From Trochalopteron elliotii (taxonomy: Eukaryota > Chordata > Aves > Passeriformes > Leiothrichidae): a DNA stretch of 64,000 nt. How positions within the stretch are numbered: the first letter of the stretch is position 1; every line of letters starts with the position of its first letter. Under the pieces are notes generated by a model. That model did no database searches and was not told the DNA's origin. It saw nothing but the letters and a program-made list of their open reading frames with translations. This document shows positions 11,771 to 25,626 of the stretch, piece after piece. A program made the position numbers and the translations under genes. The stretch covers positions 167,728 to 231,727 of the forward strand of contig JANPWX010000548.1 in NCBI GenBank assembly GCA_024734555.1. Direction: 5' to 3'.

Positions 11771-13842
11771 AGAACAGAGAGCAAGATTCTGATTTCATTT
11801 ATAACCTTCATAAATATTCAGAGAAAGTCACAAACACCCATGGAGCTCCCCTGGTTTCTATTGCTGTGATTAGAGTCAGACTGTGGCAGGTAATGATGGC
11901 ATAGAAAGGGCTGTAAATTGATACCTCTAATACCTTGAAGACTTATTGTTGTGCAATAATACAATCTGTCATCTCTTCTGATTGTTACTAAGCACTTTGC
12001 TTCCAAGTACTTTCCTATCAACATTTAGAGGGTTTTGCTTTCCCCAGTTATCGTCCAGGCCTGCTTACATTTCAGTGACAGATGATTTAGTTGCAAACAC
12101 CTCCCTATATAAGTTACTAACTGCCATTTCCACATTTTTTCCCCTCCCTCAGATTGATCTAACAATCATTCTAAAAATCATACATTCACATTATACTTTC
12201 CCTCAGTTCTACAGATCTGCTTCTGATTGTATTCACTCGCTGTTGTTAAGAGTAACGCAACTGAAGCCAACAGAATTTCTTTGGAGAACAGAATATGGCC
12301 TCATGAATAAAGGATCATTTTCATGGACCCATCTAGGCAGCTCTAAAGTCCTCATTAACGTGGCATTTTGCTAATTATTTTAATGGATGGCAGGACAAAT
12401 CCTCATGCACAGCACAGCTCAGGTAAAGTGTCTCTAGGACAGCAGTGCACATTGCTTTTGCCACCACTGGCTTTTATCTTTGAGCAGCAACAGGTTGCTA
12501 ATGACACGTGGTTATCATCTTCACGTTTTGGAACATCAAAAATGCTGGCAGACTAAGGTGGCAACAGTTTGCAAGCACTCAGGTAGAACATCAAAGGCCT
12601 TACTAAAGGTTTAATACACACCAGCACCAGCAACAGTTTTAGATCTACCTGTACCACGGGTCTAATCGCTCAGAAATCTGATACTGATGCTCACATGACA
12701 TCCAAGAACTGCTTTTTTTGTTAAATGGAAAGCAACATTACAGCCAAATGGCAAAGTGTCTGCAAGTGCTTTGTTTCTATGCAACACTGAGGAGCCAAGA
12801 GACTCACAACCTTGTAACAGCTGACATTGTAGAATGACTTAATGCTGCCAACAGGTCTTGAGAGAATGCAGAATTATATGTAAATATATCAAGTAAATGT
12901 TTTTAAGCGATAGGTCTTCACCTTGTGCAAACAAGTTGCAACAGCAGTATTTATCAAAAGGGTGCCTAATGCAAAGGAGTCAGATTAATTGTTTATGCAG
13001 AGAAGCATTCAGTCTGCATTGCAATGAGTACAAGCACAGAAAAGAAATGTTTCTAGAAACCACCTCCTTCACGGGAACAACTGTGAATGAAGTAAACATG
13101 GTGGCAGCAATTTTAAGCATGATTTTAATACCTTCTGCCACTTTGCATCGGCTGTGTTCATATGTATTGGGTATACTTAGAGCTGACATGAAGAAGGGAG
13201 AAAAATTGCTACTAAGCAGGTCAGAAATGTGACCACTTTGTAGATAAGCCTCACACAGGAAGGTACCAAATTGTGGAAAAACACACTCTTGCCTGAGGAG
13301 GCCTGGAAACCTGTCAACTCAGGGACAAAATTCTTGTTTTGAGCTTGAAGCCAGTAGATATTAATCTATTTCTGCTGTGTTAACTTATTTCTACTACTAA
13401 TACCGTGTCAGACAATGCTACCTGCAAGATGGGCAAGGATCCCAAGGATTGGCCCACTTTGCTATTCCTGGCTATTCTTCAGAAGCTGCATCTGACCCCA
13501 GAATTTCCAAGGCAGGGCAACCATTTCTGCTAGTAAGTAAATGGGATGTGGGGATGGATAATCAAAATACAAATGAAACACAAAGGAAGCAGACGGACCC
13601 AAGTGAGAGTGTGGATGTTGGAGCCTTGCAGTGCTGCAGGGCTGGTTCCACAGCAGGGCTTTGCAACCTGGCCAGCCTGGATGGAGATTCACACTCAGCT
13701 GTGGTGACAGAATTCAGGGTTTTTTTGTCTGAGACATCTTCATTTATGAAAGCAGGAGAGAATGTCTACCCTGAAACCTTCTCTGAGATTTGAAACTAAT
13801 TAAGCAACAGGTCTGTCAAGTGACTTTACTGCCACCATGCCA
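11771..13842. other. Intergenic, no gene seen
   Basis: No gene or named repeat. TTTTGCTAATTATTTTAATG at about 12366-12385 resembles the homeodomain-rich stretches nearby. Confidence 0.6.
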
Positions 13843-14347
13843 TGTGCCAAACAACAACCTGAAACAGACTGGGCAGAGCTAGAGAATAAAGTACATATTT
13901 ATTGAAAGGCCTCCAGGATCCACCTTGGGCAGGACAGGGCCTGACCAAGGCTGCACCCAAGTGGATTTAGAATGGTCACAAAATGGCTGACCAGTCATGA
14001 GAGTCATTTTTTATAAGTTTTGGTCCATTTGCATATTGGGGTTTAATTGTGCAATTACAGCTCCGGGTTGTGAGGTCCCATCCTTCTTGCCCCTCCCTTC
14101 AGCCCACCCTTGTTTGTGCTTTTGGGCCTGAAAGTTGTCCTTGGTCTACAGCAGGAAAAGGATTTGTTTTGTCTCCCTACTCTGTGAACAGAGCTTACTA
14201 GCACTTAATATGAAGCTCGGAACTACACCCCTAGGCAGCACAGAATCTGAAAACATGAAAGCTAAAACTTAAGGCATCACAGTGACTGCACAACAGTGGT
14301 GAGACACCTTCCAGCCCTGTGTGCAGCTCCATAATGGATCTTAGACA
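13843..14347 (-). mobile_element. Probable solo LTR of an endogenous retrovirus
   Basis: On the minus strand the layout is that of a retroviral LTR: a TATA box (CTTATAAAAAATG, about 14013-14025), then about 110-150 bases later AATAAA (about 13900-13905) and a second AT-rich polyadenylation region near 13890, then a short U5-like tail. A possible TGT...ACA end pair fits 14347 to 13843, but I found no convincing target-site duplication, so the ends are approximate. No gag, pol or env sequence adjoins it. Non-autonomous or unrelated DNA remains possible. Confidence 0.45.
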
Positions 14348-14480
14348 CCAAAAACAGACAGGGACAAATGAAACATTGCCTTACCTCAGGTGGTTGACAC
14401 TGAAAGCTGAAAAATGGGTCTAATCAGCATGACTGGCCCCACAGGGCAAACAGAAATGTCCTGAACTCTCCATGTGTTCA

Positions 14481-14905
14481 CAGAATCACAGAATCACTGG
14501 GTTGGAAGAGACCTTCAAGGTCATCGAGTCCAACCCAGCCCTGACACCTCAACTAAACCATGGCACTGAGTGCCACATCCAGTCTTTTTTTAAACTCATC
14601 CAGGGATGGTGAGTCCACCACATCCCTGGGCAGACTATTCCAGTACTTTATCACTCTTGCTGTAAAAAACTTTTTCCTGATATCCAACCTATATTTCCCT
14701 TGGTGCAGCCCAAGACTGTGTCCTCTCCTTCTGTCAGTTGCTGCCTGGAGAAAGAGACCAACCCCACCTGAGCACAGCCACCTTTCAGGGAGTTGCAGAG
14801 AGTGACAAGGTCACCTCTGAGTCTCCTTTTCTCCAGGCTGAACAACCCCAGCTCCCTCAGCCCTTCCTCACAGGGTTTGTGTTCCAAGCCCCTCACCATC
14901 CTTGG
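14481..14905 (-). mobile_element. CR1 LINE, 5'-truncated copy (3' end at 14481)
   Basis: On the minus strand it ends with the CR1 hallmark GGTCTCTTCCAACCCAGTG and two ATTCTGTG-type 8-mers. Upstream come typical 3'-region phrases: GGGAGCTGGGGTTGTTCAGC, GGCTGCACCAAGGG and a GATATCAGGAAAAAGTTTTT-like segment. Only about the last 420-460 bases are present, the usual fate of bird CR1 copies. The 5' limit is fuzzy, between about 14,905 and 14,945. Small open frames inside are remnants or chance. Confidence 0.9.
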
Positions 14906-14945
14906 TGTTATCCTGCTGCCCCAACTCTTTCCACTCAGGAATATC

Positions 14946-16089
14946 AGAGGAAACTGAGGAAAACACCAATGACATCATTTTGTCAACACTTTGCCACCTT
15001 CAGCACTCACTTCTCTGATTCTCTGTTTAATCCAGAGTCAAACAAAACCAATGACACCATTCCTCATCTTAAATATCACAGGATGGCAAAGCTCACACCT
15101 GAGCTGCTGTAAGTTGGGAGATGCAAAATTTAATCATCCTGGAGAAAACTTGAACAGGACAAGGTTACTGTGTTCCAGAACTTGTGCCCTAAGCAAAACT
15201 GTCTCTAAATCCTGAAACTGGTTACATGTCAGTAACTACAAATAATGAGGAAAAAAGTTTCAAAAGCCCCACAAAATCACCAGGAGAGCCACTTTAAATG
15301 GACCATGTTGCATAAAAAGCAAATCAAAATTTTTCACAAAATGTAAACCAAAAATATTTTCCAATAAGGCCTCTAATTATGACAGCTACCATGATGAGTA
15401 AAATAAAAGAACACTGCCAATTAAAAATCTAATTTCTGTACAGTATCTTAATACAGGGCCTCATTTTATAAGCCTTTTTAATATTGAAATAGTGGTGCCA
15501 ATTTCATGTTTCCTTTTTTTGTTATTAAAGGTAATCATAAATACAAGCTTTTTTCAGAATTTAAAGTCAGCAAATACATGATAAAATTTTGGGCTGTCTC
15601 CACAGTACAAAGAGAAGAGTGTAATAACTCTTCACCTTCCACAGTCCACAATATTAAGGCAAGCTTTATGAAGGCTTTCAATTTCTTACACCAAGTCACT
15701 ATCAAAGTGCCTTTGTAGCAAAAAGGGATGGATTTGAAAAAAATGTTTTAAGTGCCAATGTGCATGAAAAGAAATCACTGATAACAGCAATGCTGCCAAC
15801 CAAAAAATACTCTACTCAGTCTCTATGCACAAAGACCTCTGTCTAAAAATAAAGTTAGAAGCAAAGCAGAGGAGAAAGAATCACATTTCTTGTTATACCA
15901 GTGCATGGCATATTTATCTTCCATGGCAGGTGTTAAAGTGTGGCTGAAACAATAGTGTTGAAAATATATTCCAATAAATCATCTCTACTGCATCACTGAG
16001 GCAGAAATTAAAAAGAAAAAGAGAGGCAAAATTAAAAAAAAATTGTCAGAAACACATTAAAAATAAAATAAAATCAGTGTTCTGTTTAA
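14946..16089. other. Intergenic, no gene seen
   Basis: Follows the CR1 copy. AT-rich, with nothing recognisable. Confidence 0.65.
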
Positions 16090-16450
16090 TGTTCTTGCCC
16101 TGAGAAAATCTCCCAGTGGAGTCAATGAGAGATTATCTTGGGCAGGGAGTACTGAGCTGGCCTTAACACATTAAAAGATAAATCATATATAGCTGATGCA
16201 AGTCGGGGGGGGAAATGTTACGGGAAATGTTTATCTTTTCCAAATCTTTCTTGAGGGCAATGTTAAAAAAAGGTTGATGTGATTGAAGCATAATGTCATT
16301 ACTTGCCAGAGGAAATGCAGGATGTTAAGAGGCTGATTAACCTGCCTTCGCAGCACAAACATGTGGCCCTAAATTTGTATCATATTAACTTTTTGTCCTC
16401 TGAAGTGCTCCAAGTGCAAATGCACAGATAAACTCAAAAGGTGCAGCCAA
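16090..16450. promoter_or_regulatory. Candidate conserved non-coding element
   Basis: Non-repetitive stretch with AGATTATCTTG, AAAGATAAATC and TTTATCTTTTC (GATA-type cores), GCTGATTAACCTG and CACAGATAAAC, plus a G8 run near 16205. Several GATA-like cores in one block suggest an enhancer. No alignment was possible. Confidence 0.28.
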
Positions 16451-19400
16451 TGCAGGTAGAGGGTGGGATGGGAGCTGTGGGACACATTAAAACCAGAGCT
16501 CAGCTGAACTTCTTGCAAACACAAGGAGGGTCAGCTCCAGGAATTTCATTTAGATCCATCCTTAGCTAAAGGTAACTGAGGGGAAATTATGGCCCCTTCA
16601 GTCAGGGAAACTTCAGAGTAATACTGCTTTTGTCAGCGTTGCTTGGACTTGCACTGAATTTCTTGATGTGGAGAACAGAAGCTGATCTAAAACATGCACA
16701 TTTATTATCTGCTCTCAATGAACTGTGTGTATAATTTTTTTATGCTCCAGGATAGACCTACTGCTAAATAATTCTTTTTCTGCTCCGTAACTAACACTTT
16801 TCCTTGGTTTACAAAACAAACTTCTCACCCTTGGTTGCCAGGACTTTCTATTTCAGGCTGGGGCAGCACTCCTGGAATGCAGCAGAGCACGATTGGGTGC
16901 TGCACCTTTGCTCCATGCAGGGAAGAGTTTCCCAGGAGCAGCACCCAGAGGTTTGAGGAGAGCCCGACTGCTCCAGCACGAAACACCAGAGGCAAATACA
17001 TGCTTGCCAGCTCATGCCTCTTAAAACTGTAAGAACAGGCTGTTCCAGACATATATCATGAGATTCCTAACCTTGCTGACACCTCAATGCCTGTTGGAAC
17101 ACCCATGAACAGCATTATTACGCTTAAGTTCATTAATAAGGCTGCTTACTCTAGGGTGACTGAAAAGGTGTGAGCTTACCAACCTGCATTAGAGAGTCCA
17201 TAACTTCTCCCACTGCCAGGGGGAAACAGCATTACGGCAAAAGTGTATCAAATTTTTGATTAATAAATTCCAAGAATATAAGTATATGAAGTCAAATGCT
17301 CCAAAGCTGAAAAATAACAGAATTAGTGTTGCCTTATTATTCACATCTGATTTTTCCCATTGGATGTACTGAAAAAGCAAGAGCTGAAAGCAAGAGCTGA
17401 AGTTACACTTCTTGTCCCACCCCTCTCAGCTGGCAGGAGGAGATGAGCTTTAAAGACTCATTTCTTAGAGACATTTACAGGCTCTCAGCTGTCTCAGTGT
17501 TTCATACTGCTTAACTAACCATGTTACAACACCCACATGGGTTGAAGTGGTGCCTTTGCCTCAGCAGTGGATGTGGAAGCTCAAACCCCACAGTCTGTTT
17601 GGATGGATGGGTGAAGAGATTTTGCAGGGAAAGGAAAAAGGTGTGACACATATTTGGGGACTCTCACATTGTGAGAGCATGGCTCCTGAGCCAGGTGACT
17701 CAGACTGCAGAGCACATTTGAATTTTATTTTATTTCTCCCAGTCCCAATGGCTATAACCTCTCCAAGGCAGCTGTCAGTGACCCTAAAGGCTTCTCTGCC
17801 CTTTGGACATGCAGATTCTCACCACACCCATTTATAAACACCCGCCTGGGCACACCAGTGGGTCCTAATTAAGCTTTTTAAAGTTCTCCATTACAGAATC
17901 CCTGAGATCTGTCATGGAGAGGATAACTTACAAACAAACCTGATCCTCTTCATAGGGACCATCCAGAACAGAACAGCAGGGCCAGAGGATGATTTGCTAA
18001 TTATGTCCCCAGCCTGAAAGATGATGGCTTTGACTCAGTTTTCCTTCTTCATTACAGTTTTCTGCATGATTTGTGGCAAACCCCCAAAGCCATCACCTGC
18101 CAAAGGATCCAAGTGTGCAAAAAGCAAGAGGAGAATAAAATGTAGGCCCAGAATTTTGACTCCTCAGGTCACACATGCACCCATGTCTTCAACAGAGAGA
18201 AATCCTCAATGTTTTCAGCCCAGCACCACCATCACCCTCTGAGAGTTCAGTGCCCATCTCTAACACTGCCAAAACATGTGTGGCATTGCCTTTAGCACTG
18301 AATATTCAGCAGCAGCTCTTGCAGCTTGAAGGTACCAAATATCATCATTGCATTAGAGGACTGGGCCCCTGCCTCCTGCTTTTGCCAGCTCTGTACTTTG
18401 TGTGCTTTCTGCAGTGCTGAAAAAGCTTTAGCTACAAAGTGGAGTGTCCTTGTGCCCAGGACTACAACAGCCAGTGGCAAAAGCCTCTTCCTGGGAAGTA
18501 GATGGTTTGGACCCCAATACAGTCATGCAGAACAGGACAGACAACCTGAATTTCTTACAGCTTGGCCAAGGCTTTTAATCACTAATGTGGTTTTTATCTT
18601 TCTCACATTCCCCTTTTCCTTCATTAAAATTAAATTTTAGAAAGGCCAGTATAACATCCATTTTTAAAAGGAATACAGAATCATCTTAGTCAAAGAAGAG
18701 AGTCTAGCAGCATTATTATTTTGTGTGTTTGTGTAATTATACACAAAATAGTAATACACACACACATTATTTTGGCCAAATCAATCAAAATACCAGCTTC
18801 AACATCTCATACTGTCCTTAGATTAATCTGCATCAATGAACAGTCTGCAGTGTATTGCAAAAGCACTTTTCCCCATACACCAGTGAATGCAAGAAAACTC
18901 AATAACCACAAACAAACTGTGTGGTGCCAATGAAACATTTTTAAAGTGAATCTAGAGAAAGAGAAGTGGTGTAATTTTCATGCTACAGGGTGCATTTATG
19001 TTACTTGATTATCAAACCTTTTATTCCATTTGCTGTAACAAAGGTTCCAAAACTGGAGTGCACCCACGAGAACACTGTTTACAAGATTCATTCCGAGATA
19101 TATCAACAGTTCAAGTCCACGAGGTACAGGAGAACATTGTAGAACATTCACAGTTCATAAACCCTAATATAACAACTGCCAAGGCCTATAATAGCTTGCT
19201 TTCAGAAGAACAATTCACTCCTTTATACATCAAACAGCAATTTTCCTAACTGCAGTAATTTTATATGCAATGATAAATTCATGTGGAAATGAGACCGATA
19301 GTTTCTCAGGAAATGTAATGCAAAGAAACTCCCTAAACTTACTGCACCTTTTTCAATATGCATGCATTATTTAAATACTTAAATATAATTGCATTTCTTT

Positions 19401-22189
19401 GGAAAAAGTGGGTACTTGTGCTCTCGACACCGGCACAGGTCTTTTTCTCCCAGGATTAGTCTCAGTGTGGTTTGCAGGATTTACCATGACTACTTATAAT
19501 CACTGGTTGAAAAATTGACAGGCAAAGTATTTCTCCAAGAAAAGTACTTTGTAGGGCTTAAGAAATAGATATCTTGGTAATCGAATTCAGAAAGGGAATG
19601 CTCATACACGTAAAGAAAGGTCATTGTTGGCTGAAGTGTGACAGAGCCAGTCTGTATTAATTGATACTGACTTGATGAAAATCCGTGACTTCCTCGAATT
19701 TTGGACTGACTCCTGACAATGGCAGATCCCAGCCAAATATAACAAGCTTTTAGCACGGTGACTTTCAGGTTGACCCATTTGGGATAATAAGCTCCACAAA
19801 AACTGAGAATGTAAAACTTAGGAGTTCTTCCTGACTTGAACAGCTCCAAGGAACAAAACCAGTAGCAATTTGAGCCCTGATTTGCATAAGACTTTGTGGT
19901 ACCTTGCAGCATCAAAATAAATCCTCAATTTTTTAAATGTTGTAACCTTACGTGCCCTAAGTCTTCCTTAGGAAAAAAAAATTAGTCCATCAAACCCCGA
20001 TTAGATAGAGTCCATTTCAGAAGGAGCCAATTTCTATTAGACTCTTATGATTAAGGAAAGCCCCAAAAGCTGGATTAGGTATCTTAAATTTAATATTCTT
20101 TGTTTTGTTTTCCACTTACCCACTATAAATTAGATGGATAACAAAAGTAATTTAAAAATGTTAGATTTTTAAAAAGTCTTTCAAAAATAGTTACATTTAC
20201 TAAATTCATAATATTTTTTTAAATACAAAATTAGTAAATAGTCACAAAAGTGTTATTTAAACTTTGAGAAAAAAGTTTAGCTACTAAGTTATTTGAAGTC
20301 CTGGCTAAACATCTGTATCAGTGAGTCAAAGTCTAATCCACATTTTGACAACACTGTGCTTTTCTATTGTATAAAAATGCCTTCCTTTTACCTCTATTTA
20401 TTCCACTAGTTCTGATTAGCAATTAGCTCATCCACAGCTGAGAAAAAAAATCAAACATGAATTGCACAATGGAAGAGATATTATTTTCTTCTTTCTGTCT
20501 GTGTATAACAATACAGTGTAAGAGGGAGAGATTTATCATCTCTAAAATTATGACAGATAAGGATGAATGTAAGTAAATTGATTCAATTTTCTAATTAAAT
20601 GAAATATTCCCTTTGTTTAATAATTGAATTGAGATGAATTTATATTGTTTTCTTATATATCTAGCCTACCCAGGATAATTTATTTCAGTAGCATTAAGAT
20701 TGATTCCTAGATTTTATATCCACTGGAATTATAATTTATACATAAATGAGGATATAAACATAATCCAGCCCATAATAAATGCAAATAGAAACAAATCTAT
20801 ACAAGAGCCTAAATAATAAATACAAGATAAAGTGTGGCCTATATATAAGCAAGTTACTGCAGCCTTAAGCTTGTTTATCGACATTATTTAAATTACTTTC
20901 TTATTATTTTGGTTGAAATCAGCTCAGCATGGCTTGGTCTTTCCAGGCTGCATTGCAAGCCTCTAATAGCACGTTTCCATTCTTACCACAAGACTGGGCT
21001 GGAGGAGCCTCAGTGTTCCCAGCGTGCTGAACTCACCATTTTGCTTCTGTTCCTATTGCAGAATTTTCCATTTTCCCCTCCTTAACCTCATTATTTATCA
21101 TACTTTAACCATGCTATTCACACTTCTTTAACGAGCATTTGTACATCAAATTTGGGGATTGATTCAAAAGAGTTCAATAATAATACTTCCATATAAATTT
21201 TATATGTCTATGGTTTTTGCCAGTCCAAGAAATGCATTGCTTATCTTACACCACATCCAGAGCTTTAGGGGATACCAGAATATGATTGTCCAACTTGCTT
21301 CCTGAATTTACCCATTTGCTTGTGTCCAAATAGACTTTAGTTCTGTCAGCCCAGCTCCTCCCTTTGTGTCCTCTGATTCCTGGGTAAACACCAATTACAT
21401 GCTAACCTCACAACATCTTAAATTATTCCCCAAATTCCAGATTATTATAATTTTTATCTCTCCAATATCAGTAGATCAATCAATCAATTGAATATTCCAT
21501 ATTGTATTCTACAACTAAATCTATTTATAGGCCCTAGGTGACTTTCAATTTCTTGTCCCTTATTGTTAATGAGAACTTCATTTGACAGTATACTTAGATA
21601 AAGTTTTATCCTTTTTACAAGTTTCCCTTTCTAACCTGAACCTTGAAGAACACACGGAATCATACAGGATTATATTATTTTTTATAAACTTGTTGTCTTT
21701 ATTGCTACAGTAATAATTTTGCTGCTAATATTGCTTGACTATTTTTCATGAGAATAAAAACATAAAACTCAATACTACCTGTTTTTAGAGTTCATATTAG
21801 CTTTAATTAAAGTTTGCTCTTAGATTTCTGGAAGTAGTAGTCACTTTTAACCGCTGCATAGAGACAATACCTACTTTTACACATCTCTGGGAAGTTCTGC
21901 AAAGTTTGATTTGAGTTCATTATTATCAGCTGACTAGAAGATGACCTAATTCCACTCACATTCCTGACAAACATAGTCCTGTTAACATAAATTGGTCATT
22001 GTAAAAATATAATGGATTGCAAGGGATTTTTTTTGTTTGTTTGGTTTGTTTGTTCTTACATCTTAAAAGATGTTACCCAGTGCAATTCTGCATTTTGAGA
22101 TTAAAAAACCATGAGAGCTGGTTATGTTCCTGTGAAGAAACTATTTAATTAGCACAGATTTCCTGGAAAGGTGATGTTGCCTGAGGGTA
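16451..22189. other. Intergenic, no gene seen
   Basis: Very AT-rich, especially 19.9-21.9 kb. Includes a short inverted repeat at 18718-18749. The open frames near 16.8-17.1, 17.5-17.8 and 18.0-18.6 kb overlap in several frames and match nothing I know. Confidence 0.6.
18718..18749. repeat. Small inverted repeat
   Basis: Arms ATTTTGTGT (18718-18726) and ACACAAAAT (18741-18749) are perfect complements around a 14-base loop, next to a short CA run. AT/GT-rich sequence makes such arms likely by chance. Confidence 0.5.
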
Positions 22190-22248
22190 TGGGAAGCTGG
22201 ACTAGATGATCCAGTCTGAGGTCCCTTCCAGCCTGAATTATTCTGTGG
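22190..22248 (+). mobile_element. Short CR1 LINE 3' end remnant
   Basis: CTGGACTAGATGATCCAGTC followed by GAGGTCCCTTCCAGCCTGAA and ATTCTGTGG matches the last 60 bases of CR1. The copy is short and diverged, suggesting an old insertion. Confidence 0.8.
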
Positions 22249-25200
22249 TAGACATCCCATCCCAGTGAGTCACCAGATATTTTTAAAACTGACTGGGAAT
22301 TTTTTTTCCCTCGAGTGCTTTGGCCACGAAGAAATCATTCAGCTCTCTTGGTCAGACTTGCTAATGGCCCTGTAGCACAAAATGTCTCTTCTACGATGGA
22401 CATGAAGAAGAGAGATGCTTAAATTCAGCTTTTTCTCCTGATTAGGGCTGTGTCCTTGTCTTGCCAGGGGCAGCTTTCCCAAATGCTTCACCAGAGTGAC
22501 TCCACATGAGGCACAGGGAGTGGAGGGAAATGCTTTTGACATGAAGGAAAAGGAAAGAGGAAGGATAAGCTGCTGATGTAGGAACAGCTTAAACCAGAGC
22601 CCACCTGCAAGCTGGGGAAGGCAGAGGAGATGTCTTGGGGGCTAAACAACATCCAAAGATGACAGAAGATCCCAGAGGGTGACAGAAGGAGTCAGGGTTA
22701 GAATTTACATCCTTTGCCAGTGATTCAAAGGAATTTAAGTGGTATTTCCAAATACACTTTCCTTGCATAAGCAAAGGCAAGTGTTTGGTGCAGTAGAACT
22801 CTTGCAGAATTAACTGGACAGCAAATTCCCAGGCACTCAGCTGATTACACAGATGCACAAACCTTTCCTTCCAGGTGCCTCAGCCCTGCTTGGTAGGAAG
22901 CATCACTGTCAAAAACACTTGAACAATTCCTGTAGCAAATTTGTCAGTTTTGAAACTCAGCTCCTGGCTTTTTTGAAAGAGAAATGTTCTGCAAAAGCAA
23001 CACATCAGGTTTTTAGCTCATCCTTAAGATATTTACAATAACTTACTATTTGTTCAAATGGCAAAAATCCCTTTTAATTACATTTATTTTCTGAAAAACT
23101 TCAGAGTTACACTAGTTTTATGAGTCATTTGTTAGAAAAGACTGAGTTTTTTAAGAGGATCCAGCTGTAACATGCCCTGAGCACTGTATAAATTCTTCAG
23201 TAAGTACTTGTGTCTGAGTGATTGAAAAAAAATACCCAGTAGTTTTGTTTATCAATGCAAAAACTTGTTTAAACATATCTAGAACTGTGATGCTGCTTTT
23301 GTTGAACACAATCTCTCTGTTTCTCTTATTAAGGATGCTTTCATACAAATGATCAAAATTATGAAACCATACACCTCAGACTCACAGAGAACTGGAGAAA
23401 ATGTAATGGTGGTAAATTTTGATGTCTTCTGAAGTAAGAAGACTATAACATCTCTCTACAGTGTTTTGCTTGGGGATAAGTTCTTTAAAAGCATAGCACA
23501 TGATGTTCTTTCACCTAGAAAAAAAAAAAAAAAGAAGTAAAATAGACCTCTTTTGGCAAAATAATAACCATCCAAACTTCCACACAAATCATCCAAGTAA
23601 ACCAAGTCTGATCTCCTCATTCCCAGCCTTTCTGGGAGTCACCACTTGGCACCACTGTGTGCTTGTGCTTTCCAATTACTGGAAGGAACAGATAAATTAA
23701 AAATGAGGGAAAGTTAAGATCTTCTTTTAAGATGTTCTAAAGAAACACCTAGCTGTGATGGTGCTTGGTTTAAATATTAAGAACACAAACAGTAAAGTCT
23801 GCCCTGCTTTAGTGGGTCACTTGATGTGCCTCAACTGATTTATTTCTGGATTCAGAGTTGTCCCAATGTTCTGCCTGTGCAAACCAATAAAATGCAGCAA
23901 GGTGCCAAATGTCTCCCAAGCCCTGTGCTGAGTTTGCTGCCCTCACTGAAATGCACTTACTAAACATTCCTGGGATAAGAGCTTTCCTTTGCAGCTACTA
24001 ACCTCAAAAGGAAAGCTGTTTGCATTGTTCTCTCTCAAGATAAAGGGAGAAACAAAAGAGAACCCCCCTGAAATTCCTCTGATATTTTTACCCAGGCAAC
24101 CTCCCAGGTCCCAGTGGAGACTCGAGGCTGTAACTCAACACATGATTTTGCATAATTGGACCCATCTTAAATTGCTGTCTCCTCGTGTTGCTAACCCTGG
24201 AGTCTGACCTTGGCTTTAAATTTTAAAAGTTTACTTTGCTGACGCTTCTCCTTCTCAGCTTCAGTGATACTCAAAACAATGACAGAGCAGCTAATAACTA
24301 CAAAGTGGGCAAACAACAGAGCAATCATCAAACTTTTTTGTTCTCAGATCCCATTTTAGACACCAGAGATATTAGGAACAGAGCAGGATTTAAATGTGCT
24401 TTGACATGGGAGATGATACCGGGGAAGATAAATGTTTTAAATCAAACTCTGTTTAAGATAAGCACAGCATACAAAGTAGGTACTTGACTCTTGATTTAGA
24501 AGTGCAGTTATTCTGATACATACTTAAATACACAGAACTGTCTCTGGAAAATAATTCCAATGAGCTATTACATGAGTAACGAAAACACAACACGCTTGGG
24601 TTGAATGCCATTTTATTTATTATTCTTCAACTAATTTTTACAACTTGCCAAAGTTCATGCTCTGTACTTATTTGCAGCCAAACACAGGTACAGGTGGACC
24701 AACATGTAAAAGTGTTATCAAACAGCTGAAGGAAAAGTTTATATTCACGACTGAAGCTGTGGCAAATCAACATCTTTGCCTGCTTAGCTGTGTGTGCCAG
24801 AAGAGGAAAAAGACTCAGAAAGCAACAGACTGATGCTATTGCCAACTCACAGAAATCCTGGGCTACAAACACATTGTATTTTGTGCAAGTTTAATATTAG
24901 ACAAGCCAAAATATTTCATTCCCAGGGACCAGGATTTATGTCTATCCCTAAATTTTCCTCTTTGTCAGCAAAGCTAATTGCTACTTTGAAAACAGGTGGC
25001 ATAAGGGTCCACTTCCCTGGATCTAATACAGCCATTAAAACAGGCAAAGTGGGAATAACTCTTAATATTGGGATTTAGTAGCCTTTTAAGCTCTTTTTGA
25101 CCTGGTATAATGCCAAATATGTGTACTAATGCCAAAGTCTGAAAAAAATAATTACATTTATTAAGGATTCCACAACTTCATACTTAGTAAGAGTTTGCAG

Positions 25201-25444
25201 ACAGAAAAAAAAAAAGAAAAAAGTTTTGCACAGAAATGAGCCTCCTGAGTTTTGCTGCTCATGAGTAGTGGTCTGATAAAAAAGAGTTTCATGTTTTTTA
25301 GCAGAAATGATGCCAGCTTTTCTCACAGGAAGCAACAGGCATTGTAACCTCCAGGGCCACATGAAAATAAACACATTTTATACCTGTGGGAAGCAGGGAG
25401 GTTCACTGTTCCAATAGCCTAAATAATTAACATCCAGTAGTTGA
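22249..25444. other. Intergenic, no gene seen
   Basis: Lies between two CR1 remnants. An A-run near 23519-23533 and short overlapping frames are all I see. Confidence 0.65.
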
Positions 25445-25626
25445 GAGAGTTTAGGTATTAGGAAGAAATTGTTCCCTGTGAGGGTGGTGAGGCCCTGGCA
25501 CAGGTTGCTCAGAGCTGTGGCTGCCCCATCCCTGGAGGTGTTCAGGGCCAGGTTGGTCTAGATGAGGGTTGAAAGGAGAGGATCTTCGAGGTCCCTTCCA
25601 ACCCAAACCATTCTGTGTTTCTGTAA
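25445..25626 (+). mobile_element. CR1 LINE 3' fragment
   Basis: A plus-strand fragment reading AGGAAGAAATTGTTCCCTGT, GAGGGTGGTGAGGCCCTGGC, then GAGGTCCCTTCCAACCCAAA and ATTCTGTGTTTCTGT at the end. This is the CR1 3' end with an internal shortening before the final block. Confidence 0.88.

Noticed and set aside
13449..13793. 114-codon plus-strand frame
   Set aside because: Overlapped by an antisense frame of similar length, no family signature, no splice or promoter context.
14560..15112. Open frames around 14.5-15.1 kb as genes
   Set aside because: Most of this is the CR1 3' region, and the CR1 3' tail is not protein-coding.
18718..18749. Hairpin as a microRNA precursor
   Set aside because: The stem is only nine base pairs, far too short for a pre-miRNA, and AT/GT-rich DNA forms such arms by chance.
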